From Acidimicrobiaceae bacterium (GTDB taxonomy: Bacteria > Actinomycetota > Acidimicrobiia > Acidimicrobiales > RAAP-2), in the NCBI GenBank assembly GCA_003135595.1, contig PLCI01000060.1:5781-19257 (forward strand): a stretch of DNA of 13,477 nt. The letters run 5' to 3'. Every line of letters starts with the position of its first letter. Within the stretch, counting starts at the first letter, position 1. Of this stretch, positions 6,394 to 13,477 are shown piece by piece. The notes under the pieces were generated by a model. The model did not search any database, was not told the DNA's origin, and was given only the letters and a program-made list of their open reading frames with translations. Made by a program: the position numbers and the translations under genes.

Positions 6394-6422
6394 CGACCCT
6401 CACCTTCCACGCTCGAGGGTCG
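6394..6422 (+). repeat. Spacer hairpin between repeat copies C1 and C2
   Basis: CGACCCTC (6394-6401) pairs perfectly with GAGGGTCG (6415-6422) around a 13-base loop containing ACCTTCCACG. The same block order is found between copies A1 and A2, with weaker pairing. This shows that the two loci share a composite unit-spacer-unit architecture and not only isolated motifs. Confidence 0.5.
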
Positions 6423-6426
6423 CGGC

Positions 6427-6490
6427 CTTTGGGCGGTGCCGAAAAGCGTGACAGGGGCGGGGATGTGGAAGCCGTCTGGAGGGTCGTCAC
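6427..6490 (+). repeat. Dispersed repeat, copy C2
   Basis: Blocks in order: GGGCGGTGCC, AAAGCGTGACAGGGGCGG, then GCCGTCTGGAGGGTCGTCAC. The hairpin is TTT-G-GGC, loop GGT, GCC-G-AAA (6428-6444), with one G-G mismatch. The stem bases differ from A and B. It lies in the intergenic space between the convergent ends of the nucleotidyltransferase and the anti-sigma-like gene. Confidence 0.55.
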
Positions 6491-6525
6491 GTCGCAACTC
6501 GGCTACACCGGCACACCATCGGGTA

Positions 6526-7707
6526 CTAGCCCGATTGCGTTACATACTGCTGGTCGATTGCGCTGACCCATGCTCCAAACTGGGGTGCGCCCGGGCCTGC
6601 AGGATCACCTGAGAGCTGCCAGGTCGGGAGCAGGTACGCGGTTCCAGTGACTGACGTGAACGTCCGGTACCACATTGACGCCGACTTGATCGTCACGTCA
6701 CACGGTGGCGTCCCCGAGACCCCGCAGGTGGTTGGCGCTCCCTCTTGAGGGACGAAGTACGTCCCACTCGACGCGATGCCGACCGCGTGCACCGGAGCGA
6801 TCGTCGGATACTTGCCGATCGGGGAGGTAACCGCCAAGACGCCATTCGACAGATCAAGGGAACCGTCGGGCGCGAACTGGAAGTCGTACAAGATGTTCGT
6901 CCCGTCACCGTTGACGACAACTGGCACAAAGACCCCGGTGTCACCGTTGAAGGCCGACGACACCACCGGGGTGCCGAGAGCAGTCCTGATACCGATCTTC
7001 CCGAGCAAGGCCAATGCTTCTGCGGACGCATGACGATCGATGGTGCGCGACGATCGTGACTGCGGCGAGGAAGGTAACCCCGCACCACCCCGGCTGTCGC
7101 TCTGGTACGTCCAGTTCAGGATCCCATCGACCGGATACACGTCGACGTACGCACCCTGGATGGACCCGACGAGCACGCCGCCTAGCTCACGTCCGTTCGG
7201 GGTGAGGCGCAGATCGTGGATCCCGAATGCCAGCGCCAGCATTCGAGCCGAGGCGTCCATGTTGTCGGGCCAGGCGAATCGGTAGACCGACTCCGACCCA
7301 GCGGATGAGGACAGGCTCGGTCCGGGGATCAGGTCGTACGAGATGGCGACCACGGCCATCGGTATCCCGGAAGCTCCAACCTGCTGGCGACCAGACGAGA
7401 GCGCCTGACCCCGCTGCAGTTGCAATACCCGCTCCGAGTGGTGCCCACCCAAAGAGAGCGTCGCTGGAGCCGACGTTGTGAGATCGACGCTGACAAGTGC
7501 CGCGGTTAGGGCACCGGCAAGCGTCACTGCCCCGATGGCGGCAGCTCGCAGCCTTGGCCTGGTCGTGGTAGGTGCGCTTGACTTGGTCCGCATCGCTCGG
7601 TGAGCCAACTGCTCGAGCTCGACGTCGCTGAGGACACGCCCGCCGCGCAGGGGCTGGACGGCGCCCACTTTGGCGATGAGGCCTTGCCCGTTGCCCTCTT
7701 CCTTCAT
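6526..7707 (-). CDS. Single-pass membrane protein, likely anti-sigma-type partner of the ECF factor
   Basis: 393 residues from ATG at 7707; two GTG codons at 7713 and 7716 are alternatives, and GGGAG at 7719-7723 would suit 7713 best. Layout: a cytosolic part of about 50 residues containing LSDVELEQLAHRAMRT, one membrane segment at about 53-74 (RAAAIGAVTLAGALTAALVS), then about 320 extracytoplasmic residues with no family I can name. Two Cys (TTCGVSGTPPCDV) near the end could form a disulfide. The gene follows the ECF sigma gene by 19 bases, so the two are almost surely co-transcribed. Architecture and position match the large membrane partners often found after actinobacterial ECF factors (for example the CU044_5270-type proteins), but no zinc-binding HxxxCxxC anti-sigma motif is present. 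An anti-sigma role is therefore inferred from context. Confidence 0.7.
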   Translation of the reverse strand: MKEEGNGQGLIAKVGAVQPLRGGRVLSDVELEQLAHRAMRTKSSAPTTTRPRLRAAAIGAVTLAGALTAALVSVDLTTSAPATLSLGGHHSERVLQLQRGQALSSGRQQVGASGIPMAVVAISYDLIPGPSLSSSAGSESVYRFAWPDNMDASARMLALAFGIHDLRLTPNGRELGGVLVGSIQGAYVDVYPVDGILNWTYQSDSRGGAGLPSSPQSRSSRTIDRHASAEALALLGKIGIRTALGTPVVSSAFNGDTGVFVPVVVNGDGTNILYDFQFAPDGSLDLSNGVLAVTSPIGKYPTIAPVHAVGIASSGTYFVPQEGAPTTCGVSGTPPCDVTIKSASMWYRTFTSVTGTAYLLPTWQLSGDPAGPGAPQFGAWVSAIDQQYVTQSG

Positions 7708-7726
7708 GATCACCACGGCTCCCGTC

Positions 7727-8266
7727 TCACTCCTTGTGGTTTGCGATCGGACTGGAACTTTCCGTCTGTTCACCCAGGAGCTTGAGTAGGTGTGCCTTCG
7801 CCTTGCTCAACCGAACCGACGCCGCATTCATCGATATTCCCAACGCCACGGCGAGCTCCCGGGGTGAGAGGCCCTCCCAGGCCGTCAGCGTCAGCGCCTC
7901 ACGTTCCCGCTCCGGCAGCCGGGACAGGGCTCGTCGAATCGACAGGTCGGCGAGCGCGACGTCTTCGGCGGAAGGTGAGCTCGCGCGCGGGTGCATGCGG
8001 CTCGCGATCCGGTACCGGCGCTGCGAGCGGGAGTGGGCATTCATGAGCCGATGGCGCGCCACCCCGATGAGCCACGGTGCCTCGGCACCGATGGGGACGT
8101 CGTCAAGGCATCTCCACGCGGTCGCGAGCACGTCGGCGAGCAGGTCCTCAGCGTCGACAGCGTCCGAGGAGAAGTGTCGATTCTGGATGTATTTGAGGAC
8201 GGTGTTGCCGTGGTCGTGAACGATCTTGAGAAACCTCAGCTCTTGGGCGTCCGCCTCCTCAGTCAT
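7727..8266 (-). CDS. ECF-type RNA polymerase sigma factor
   Basis: 179 residues from ATG at 8266, with GGGGG a few bases upstream as ribosome site. Region 2 spans about 12-85, with DAEDLLADVLATAWR as the core-binding and -10-recognising helix and WLIGVARHRLMNAHSR following. Region 4 spans about 106-162, with RALSRLPEREREALTLTAWEGLSPRELAVALGIS and the recognition helix AASVRLSKAKAHL. There is no region 1 or 3, as is usual for ECF factors, and no C-terminal SnoaL extension. The short C-terminal tail overlaps a ribosome-site-like AAGGAGTGA that includes its own stop. Together with the downstream membrane protein it forms a probable envelope-signal switch. The divergent gene at 8471 is a candidate target. 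Confidence 0.93.
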   Translation of the reverse strand: MTEEADAQELRFLKIVHDHGNTVLKYIQNRHFSSDAVDAEDLLADVLATAWRCLDDVPIGAEAPWLIGVARHRLMNAHSRSQRRYRIASRMHPRASSPSAEDVALADLSIRRALSRLPEREREALTLTAWEGLSPRELAVALGISMNAASVRLSKAKAHLLKLLGEQTESSSPIANHKE

Positions 8267-8470
8267 GACGCCCCCTGGTCCCGGAGTACAGCATCTCGCT
8301 GATCAGTTCATCTGGACGCCTGAATTTTCCGCGATCCTCTTCAGTCGTTCCCTGGGCGAGAACCGCAGTGCCATTGCTTCGCCGAGGGAGATTGAAGTGC
8401 AAACTTCGAAATGTCGGACTCTCTGGCCAACTGAAGCACTTGCAACGCGATCGGAAACTGTGAGGCAACG

Positions 8471-9313
8471 ATGTTGACCACCGAAAGGCTCGCCCCTCAG
8501 GCGAGATTCATCCAGCGCTCAGCCAACGGTCGATTGCCTCGTCGCCATCCGGCGGGTCGACGCCGGGTTCGCGGAAATTTGACGGAGATGGGATCAATCC
8601 GGAGACCACTAGTTGCCATCGCCTTCGCGATGCTGGGCACCTTGATTCTCCCGGGCGTCGCAAGTGCGAGCGCTGCAGGTCACGGTCCGCGAGCGACGCC
8701 CTTGGGTGATCAAGTCGCACCATGGAACTACGGTCCCTGCTTGGAGGGCGACTCGGTGATCGGCGCAGCCTGCAACCTGAGCCCCGCACTAGAGGTGAAG
8801 TACCCCAATGCCTTTGGAGGACTCACGATTTCTCATCACGACTCCATGATCGATGTGTACATGACCTCGATGCCGAGTGGCATCCAGGACTTCGTCGATT
8901 CGATTGCCCCGGCAGACGCCGTTACCTACTTACCGTGTTCCAACACGATCTCAGCGATCTGGAACGTTCAGCTGAAGATCGAGGCCGATGAGGCGCAGCT
9001 GGCCGTATCGGGCATCGATCTAGTTGGGTTCGGAACGAACGTCGTCGACAACACCGTCGATGTGCAAGTCAACCATCTCACTGCGGCACAGAAAGCACAG
9101 TTGGATCAGCAATACGGCGCAGGAATGATCACGGTACAAGAGGGATCACCGGGCCTCCCTCTCGGTGGTGTTCTATCGATAGCGCGCAGCCGAGTAGCGG
9201 GGATAACGCTCGGATCCGGAGAGTCGATCGGAATCGGCCTCGGACTGGTCGCACTCTTGCTGGGCGGATGCGCACTACTCCAAAGGCGCCGCCGCCATCG
9301 AGCACATTCATAA
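8471..9313 (+). CDS. Type-I membrane protein with signal peptide and C-terminal anchor
   Basis: 280 residues if started at ATG 8471, which has TGAGG five bases upstream; an inner ATG at 8588 (residue 40) gives a more usual signal peptide and may be the true start. Hydrophobic signal core at about 46-65 (LVAIAFAMLGTLILPGVASA), cleavage likely near ASASA. The ectodomain (70-250) has three Cys (C90, C101, C156) and a segment with DNTVDVQVNHLTAAQKAQLD then QYGAGMITVQ. This resembles, in pattern only, the repeat of alpha-lytic-type protease prodomains (a conserved beta strand, then a helix with L..YG). A membrane helix at about 252-270 is followed by the stop-transfer tail RRRRHR. There is no protease domain, so the protein is an exposed, anchored ectodomain of unknown role. 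It is divergent from the sigma factor. Confidence 0.65.
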   Translation: MLTTERLAPQARFIQRSANGRLPRRHPAGRRRVRGNLTEMGSIRRPLVAIAFAMLGTLILPGVASASAAGHGPRATPLGDQVAPWNYGPCLEGDSVIGAACNLSPALEVKYPNAFGGLTISHHDSMIDVYMTSMPSGIQDFVDSIAPADAVTYLPCSNTISAIWNVQLKIEADEAQLAVSGIDLVGFGTNVVDNTVDVQVNHLTAAQKAQLDQQYGAGMITVQEGSPGLPLGGVLSIARSRVAGITLGSGESIGIGLGLVALLLGGCALLQRRRRHRAHS

Positions 9314-9331
9314 CCCGAGAGGTCGTTCGGG
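9314..9331 (+). terminator. Short hairpin after the membrane protein gene
   Basis: CCCGA (9314-9318) pairs with TCGGG (9327-9331) around an 8-base loop immediately after the TAA at 9311-9313. The stem is short and lacks a T run, so this is a weak call. Confidence 0.25.
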
Positions 9332-9404
9332 CTAAAGGTCTGCGAAAGCCTCGTGGGGAACTGACCCGTAACATCTGAACGCGGAGGCGGGAGTCGAGCT
9401 GGCG

Positions 9405-10457
9405 ATGGACCGAGAAACCACCCGAGCAAATGGCCAACGTGGTGTGGGCGCACTTCTCGTTGCCGCCTCCCTTCTCGGCAGTTATGGCGCCACGACAGCG
9501 CTCGGTGTGCAAGCACGGTCATCGCCATCGATTGGTGTTCTCGCAGTCTCGCCCGATTCGGCACAGACAAGAGCTGTTGTCTACGCCTGGAGCGGGAGTC
9601 GAGTTACCACAGTGCACGCTCCATCTGGCGCCGGATTCAGTTCGAACGCGACGTCTGCCCTGGCCCCCGATGGTCGTCGCCTGACGGTCGCATCGGTGAG
9701 GGGCACAATGACCACGGTCCTGGAGCTGTCCGGCAGGATTCTCGGACGCTTCAGCGCGAACTACGGGATCCTATGGGCGGACGACTCCGTTCATCTGTGT
9801 GCCCTCAATCTGCCCGCACATCTCCGACCTACGGCTTCATCGCGAGCGACGCTGATTCTTGAGGATCCCGGTCATGGGCGACGCGTCGTCGCGTCGGTGC
9901 CAGGTACTGGCGATCACGAAGACAACGAACTCATTGCCTGCAGCACCGCACGACACGTCGCGATCATCGAAACGATCTTCATGGGCTCTGGTCGGGCGGT
10001 GACGTACGTGAACCTACAGAGTGGCAAGCAATGGCCCGCGCCTTGGTACAACTACATGATGGGGAGCATCGAGGTCTCCGGCAACGGAAGGTACGCGGTC
10101 ACCGTCGCTGGTGACGTTATCGACACTTCGACCGGCAAAGTGGTCGCCCATACTCCGATGCAGCCAGCGGCCATCTCGTGGCTCGGCCACGAGGTCGTGC
10201 TCATCGCGCCGCCCTGGTACGAGCCCGAGGTCTACAACTGGCAGACGCACCGCGTCGTGTGGCGAGTGGTGCCCCCGGCGCATGGCTGCCCGTGCGCGTC
10301 ACCTTGGGTCTTCACGTCCGCCCGCATGGGTTCGGACGAGGTCGCGGTCAACGTCCAAAGCACACGCCAGAAGGCCTCCCGAACCGGGGAGCTGTGGCTC
10401 GTCTCCACGCGGGGCGCTCGCGAGATCGCGAGGGACACCGCCCCCACCCAGCCCTAG
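9405..10457 (+). CDS. Secreted or anchored beta-propeller-like protein
   Basis: 350 residues from ATG at 9405, with GGGAG eleven bases upstream. A hydrophobic segment at about 14-33 (VGALLVAASLLGSYGATTAL) acts as signal or anchor. The rest is almost entirely beta-structured. It has repeated phrases such as ALAPDGRRLTVASVRG, EVSGNGRYAVTVAGDVIDTSTGK and EVYNWQTHRVVWRV. The S-x-D/N-G-R motifs followed by hydrophobic strands are typical of WD40/TolB-like propeller blades. Cys residues at HGCPCAS could bind metal or form a disulfide. No catalytic residues are evident, so it is probably a binding or scaffold protein outside the cell. It lies 91 bases after the type-I membrane protein and may share its transcript. 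Confidence 0.65.
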   Translation: MDRETTRANGQRGVGALLVAASLLGSYGATTALGVQARSSPSIGVLAVSPDSAQTRAVVYAWSGSRVTTVHAPSGAGFSSNATSALAPDGRRLTVASVRGTMTTVLELSGRILGRFSANYGILWADDSVHLCALNLPAHLRPTASSRATLILEDPGHGRRVVASVPGTGDHEDNELIACSTARHVAIIETIFMGSGRAVTYVNLQSGKQWPAPWYNYMMGSIEVSGNGRYAVTVAGDVIDTSTGKVVAHTPMQPAAISWLGHEVVLIAPPWYEPEVYNWQTHRVVWRVVPPAHGCPCASPWVFTSARMGSDEVAVNVQSTRQKASRTGELWLVSTRGAREIARDTAPTQP

Positions 10458-10598
10458 TTGGCACCGAGCCCGTCACGATCGTTCGCAAGCCGCCCGGGAC
10501 AGGCCGCGCGGCGCAGACCCAGAAGATGCTGCCCGCCAACCAGGCGAAACAGCCGCCCAATGGCACGCGTCGACAGCAGGTGTGATACGTCTGATGCG

Positions 10599-11486
10599 AT
10601 GCCAGATCGTTCCGCGGTGCGAGTCGGCGGCCTCGAGCTCATCGCTCTCAACGACGGGTTGTGCAAGCTGCCTCAGGACTTCTACGTCGGGCTGGACTTC
10701 GCCGCGCACCAGGAGATGCTGGCGGACGATGGGCGCGTGCACATCCCGATCGGGTGCTTCTTGCTGCGAACCGGCGGCACCACGGTCCTCGTCGACGCCG
10801 GTCTCGGAGACGTCGACGTCGGCTGGGCGCGCGGCGGGGATCTCCCGGCTGCGCTGCGGGCAGTGGGATCGAAGCCCGAAGACGTCGACATCGTCGTGTG
10901 CAGCCACCTCCACATCGACCACATCGGCTGGCTCGTCTCCGACGGCCGGCCCTTCTTCTCGAACGCGACCGTGCGCTATGGCCGAGCCGACTGGGCGCAG
11001 TTCGTCGACGCGCCCGGCGGGGAGAGCCGCACGAAGGAGATCATGGAGACGCTGTCGTCCGCAGGGCGGCTCGAGCCGCTCGACGGCGACGACATCTCGA
11101 TCGCGCCAGGTCTGACGGCGCGCCACACCCCCGGGCACACGCTTGGCCACTACGGGCTCGTTGTCTCGTCGGGCACCGATCGAGCGCTCATCCTCGGGGA
11201 TGCCGTCGAGTGCCCTCTGCAGCTGGAGGAGCCGGACTTCTACGCCATGTCAGACGTCGACCCCGACCTCGCCGCGAGAACACGCGAGGCACTGTGGCGT
11301 GAGCTCGAGGGCTCCGGGGCGCTCGTGACGGCTGCGCACTTCCCGGGGCTGCAGTTCGGCCGGGTCCTCGGCGGCAAGGGCCGGCGCTACTTCTCGGCAA
11401 GCGTCGCCCCGTGGCAAACGCAGCCGCAGGGTCCCGCCACTTCTGGGGGCGATGCATCTTCCGAACCTGCCCCAGCGATCGAGTAG
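10599..11486 (+). CDS. Metallo-beta-lactamase-fold hydrolase
   Basis: 295 residues from ATG at 10599. The frame is open back to 10458, but the upstream 47 residues are Arg/Pro-rich and unlike the family. The zinc set is complete: HLHIDH at 103-108 (H103, H105, D107, H108), H180 in HTPGHTLGH, D201 in LGDAV, and H247 in AAHFPG. The strand before the metal site (TTVLVDAGLG) and the phrase SHLHIDHIGW are typical of the group that includes AHL lactonases and methyl-parathion-hydrolase-like enzymes. Cytosolic, with no signal peptide. The substrate is unknown; lactone or ester hydrolysis is the family-level expectation. The start has only a weak ribosome site. It is separated from the propeller gene by 141 bases. 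Confidence 0.88.
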   Translation: MPDRSAVRVGGLELIALNDGLCKLPQDFYVGLDFAAHQEMLADDGRVHIPIGCFLLRTGGTTVLVDAGLGDVDVGWARGGDLPAALRAVGSKPEDVDIVVCSHLHIDHIGWLVSDGRPFFSNATVRYGRADWAQFVDAPGGESRTKEIMETLSSAGRLEPLDGDDISIAPGLTARHTPGHTLGHYGLVVSSGTDRALILGDAVECPLQLEEPDFYAMSDVDPDLAARTREALWRELEGSGALVTAAHFPGLQFGRVLGGKGRRYFSASVAPWQTQPQGPATSGGDASSEPAPAIE

Positions 11487-11819
11487 GCATGCGGCCCCAG
11501 GGCGGGCCCCATTGGCCGGAGCCTGAACTTCATTAGCAAGTCTTGGGCCGCGTGCTGTTGATTCTGGGTGTCGATTTCATCATTCTCATGACGTTGACGA
11601 ACTCAGATCGGCAACGAATCGCGCAATGCTCGCAGCGCTGACTCCGCTTGCCAGCCGGCAAACGCGGGACACATGCGCACATCGGTCAAGTCGGCGATCG
11701 CGAGTCGCCCCGGCTAGCCCGAATTTGCACCCGGACCAGCTGTGACTCGAAGGGAGACGTGCTCCGCGACGTTGCTAGCGTGCGAACCACGGCAGAGTCG
11801 GTCGATATCGGGGGTTTAC
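11487..11819. other. Intergenic region before the secreted hydrolase
   Basis: 333 bases between two plus-strand genes. A possible weak terminator hairpin for the metallo-hydrolase is GGCCC (11493-11497) with GGGCC (11504-11508), no T run. No tRNA, repeat copy or convincing small gene was seen; a frame from 11648 runs into the next gene and is a shadow. The promoter of the next gene is presumably here but was not identified. Confidence 0.4.
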
Positions 11820-13477
11820 GTGCCACACACGATTGTGCATCGGGTTCGCGGTTTGCGGAGGCTGTGCGCCCTTGCCCTTTCGACGGGGCTCGCGGTCGCG
11901 GGGCTGACCACCGCGGGCGCTCCGTTCAGCCCAAGCGCGGGCGCGGCGGTCACAATCCGAGCATTCGGATCGGTGGAGGCGGCGTACCTCACCGCGCCAG
12001 CGGGGACGACCGCGACGCTCGTCAACTCGGCGCATCACGTGGTCGGGAGCGGCACGGTGGACTCGCTCAATGCGTTCGTGATCCATGACGTGGCGCCAGG
12101 CAGCGGGTACCACTTCTCGCTGAAGTTCAAGGGATCGACGAAGTCGACACCGTCCTTCGCGGTCATGTCTCAGACCCAGCCGAAGTCGAAGGGCTTCTAC
12201 GGCTCCGTCAAGATGCATGTCGGGCTCAACTACATCCCGATGCGCGACGGGATCACCCTGGCGGCGACCCTGCGGCTCCCGGCGGGCAAGACCTCGCTTG
12301 GCCAAGGGCCGTTCCCCACGCTCATCGAGTACTCGGGCTACGGCACCGCTGCGCCCGGCTCGCTCCTCGACCAAGAGCTCGGCAACTACAAGGGCAACCC
12401 CAAGCTGCTGCCCGACACCGCGACCATCGTCGGGTCGGTGCTCGCCCTGACGCTCGGCTTCGCGGTGGTCTCCCTGCAGATGCGCGGCACCGGTTGCTCG
12501 GGCGGCGCCTTCGACCTCTTCGGCCCCTCCGAGCCCACCGACGGCTATGACGCGATCCAAGAGGTGGCGGCCCAGCACTTTGTGAAGGGTCACAAGGTCG
12601 GCCTGGTCGGCATCTCGTACTCCGGCATCAGCCAGTTCGCGGTCGCCGGACTGCGGCCACCTGGCCTCGCCTCGATCGCCCCGCTCAGCCCGACCGACGA
12701 CCTCTACTCGACGGGCTCGCCCGGCGGCATCGCCAACACCGGGTTCGCGGCGTCGTGGATCGCCGACCGCGTCCATGATGCGATGCCCGCATCGCCGACC
12801 GAGGGCCAGCCGTGGGCCTGGGCCGAGATCCAGGCCGGCGACGCGACGTGTCTCGCGAATCAGCACTTCCATGGACAGGCACAGAACGTCACCGCGATCC
12901 TCGCAGGCCAGCCAAGCCGGGCCCCATCGCTGTACGACCTTCGCTCGCCCGTCAAGTGGGCACCGAAGATCTCGGTCCCGGCGTTCATGGTCGGCGCCCT
13001 GCAAGACGAGCAGACCGGTCCGCAGTGGCCCGCGCTCGTAGGTGCGCTCGCGAAGGACAGGCACGTGTACGCCACGATGCAGAACGGCACGCACGGCGAC
13101 TCCTTGGACCCTGACGTGCTCAACCGATGGATCGCGTTCAACGACCTGTACGTAGCGAAGTCCGTGCCGAAGGCGCCCGGCACGCTCCCTTTGCTGATCA
13201 TCAGCGGCATCGCGGGCTCCATAGGAGGCTCGGTGACGATGCCGGCGGTTCCTGAGACCAAGGCGAAGAGCTACGCCGCCGCACTCGCGGGATTCGCGTC
13301 GAGCGAGTCGCGTGTCACGGTCAACTTCGACAACGGGAACTCAAAGGCGGGGGCGGGCCGCCCGCAGGCCGCCTACTCCGTGGGCTTCACGAAGTTCCCG
13401 TCGGCGGCGGCGAAGGCGCGGAGCTACTTCCTCGGCGCAGGCGGCAGCCTCCAGCTCGGCAAGCCCGGCGCGAGCTC
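11820..13477 (+). CDS. Secreted CocE/NonD-family serine hydrolase (3' end outside window)
   Basis: 552 codons are visible from a GTG at 11820, chosen because GGGGG (11810-11814) sits five bases upstream and the product begins with a classical signal peptide: MPHTIVHRVRGLRRLC, a hydrophobic core LALSTGLAVAGLT and an A-G-A end near residue 44. After a short beta-rich domain (about 45-130) comes the alpha/beta-hydrolase of the CocE/PepX (S15) family, opening with YIPMRDGITLAATLRLP. The family motif RGTGCSGG is at 222-229; the nucleophile is S266 in GISYSG, with D396 (LQDEQ) and H425 (NGTHGD) completing the triad. A cap region lies between nucleophile and acid, and the C-terminal jelly-roll domain is cut off by the window. 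Expected activity is hydrolysis of esters, acyl bonds or X-Pro dipeptides in secreted substrates. The minus-strand frame opposite (11775-13094) is a shadow. Confidence 0.88.
   Translation, partial: MPHTIVHRVRGLRRLCALALSTGLAVAGLTTAGAPFSPSAGAAVTIRAFGSVEAAYLTAPAGTTATLVNSAHHVVGSGTVDSLNAFVIHDVAPGSGYHFSLKFKGSTKSTPSFAVMSQTQPKSKGFYGSVKMHVGLNYIPMRDGITLAATLRLPAGKTSLGQGPFPTLIEYSGYGTAAPGSLLDQELGNYKGNPKLLPDTATIVGSVLALTLGFAVVSLQMRGTGCSGGAFDLFGPSEPTDGYDAIQEVAAQHFVKGHKVGLVGISYSGISQFAVAGLRPPGLASIAPLSPTDDLYSTGSPGGIANTGFAASWIADRVHDAMPASPTEGQPWAWAEIQAGDATCLANQHFHGQAQNVTAILAGQPSRAPSLYDLRSPVKWAPKISVPAFMVGALQDEQTGPQWPALVGALAKDRHVYATMQNGTHGDSLDPDVLNRWIAFNDLYVAKSVPKAPGTLPLLIISGIAGSIGGSVTMPAVPETKAKSYAAALAGFASSESRVTVNFDNGNSKAGAGRPQAAYSVGFTKFPSAAAKARSYFLGAGGSLQLGKPGAS

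Noticed and set aside
10111..11115. A 334-residue plus-strand open frame across two genes
   Set aside because: It spans the end of the propeller gene and most of the metallo-hydrolase in another frame, with Ser/Arg/Pro-rich composition and no motifs.
11775..13094. A 439-residue minus-strand open frame
   Set aside because: It is Arg/Gly-rich and lies fully opposite the secreted CocE-type hydrolase, whose frame has all catalytic motifs. It is a typical GC-rich shadow.

Overview
The window looks like a chromosomal segment from a GC-rich actinobacterium. The signs are strong G/C third-position codon bias, frequent GTG starts, weak or absent Shine-Dalgarno sequences, an ECF sigma factor followed by a large membrane partner, and families that are common in Actinobacteria (nitronate monooxygenase, PhyH dioxygenase, CocE/NonD hydrolase). 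An Acidimicrobiia-like lineage is a guess. Nothing seen fixes the taxon.

Left part (1-6525) is a patchwork of intact genes and relics. A gene tail with a hairpin terminator opens the window. A minus-strand nitronate monooxygenase (587-1501) follows. At 1951-1995 lies a 45-bp 3' half of a tRNA-Gly(GCC) gene, anticodon loop to CCA, with no 5' half. This is the usual footprint of the distal attachment site of a tRNA-targeting integrative element. Next come a SIMPL-domain membrane protein, a 5'-truncated gene resembling a phage or mobile-element ParB/helix-turn-helix protein, a cysteine-rich lipoprotein, a PhyH-type dioxygenase, another gene tail ending in a strong hairpin, a small nucleotidyltransferase, and the end of an IS3-family element.

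Three intergenic loci in this part (about 2006-2216, 4144-4238 and 6336-6490) carry copies of one dispersed repeat. The copies keep a short hairpin although its stem sequence changes, with compensatory substitutions, so the structure seems to be what is conserved. This is the most unusual feature of the window.

The middle part (6526-10457) is an envelope-oriented locus. An ECF sigma factor and a downstream single-pass membrane protein, a likely anti-sigma-type partner, form a minus-strand pair. Divergent from them are a type-I membrane protein (signal peptide, ectodomain, C-terminal anchor) and a secreted or anchored beta-propeller-like protein. The arrangement suggests, but does not prove, that the sigma factor controls these surface proteins.

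The right part (10599-13477) holds two hydrolases on the plus strand: a metallo-beta-lactamase-fold enzyme with a complete metal-binding set, and a secreted CocE/NonD-type serine hydrolase with a complete catalytic triad that runs off the window end.
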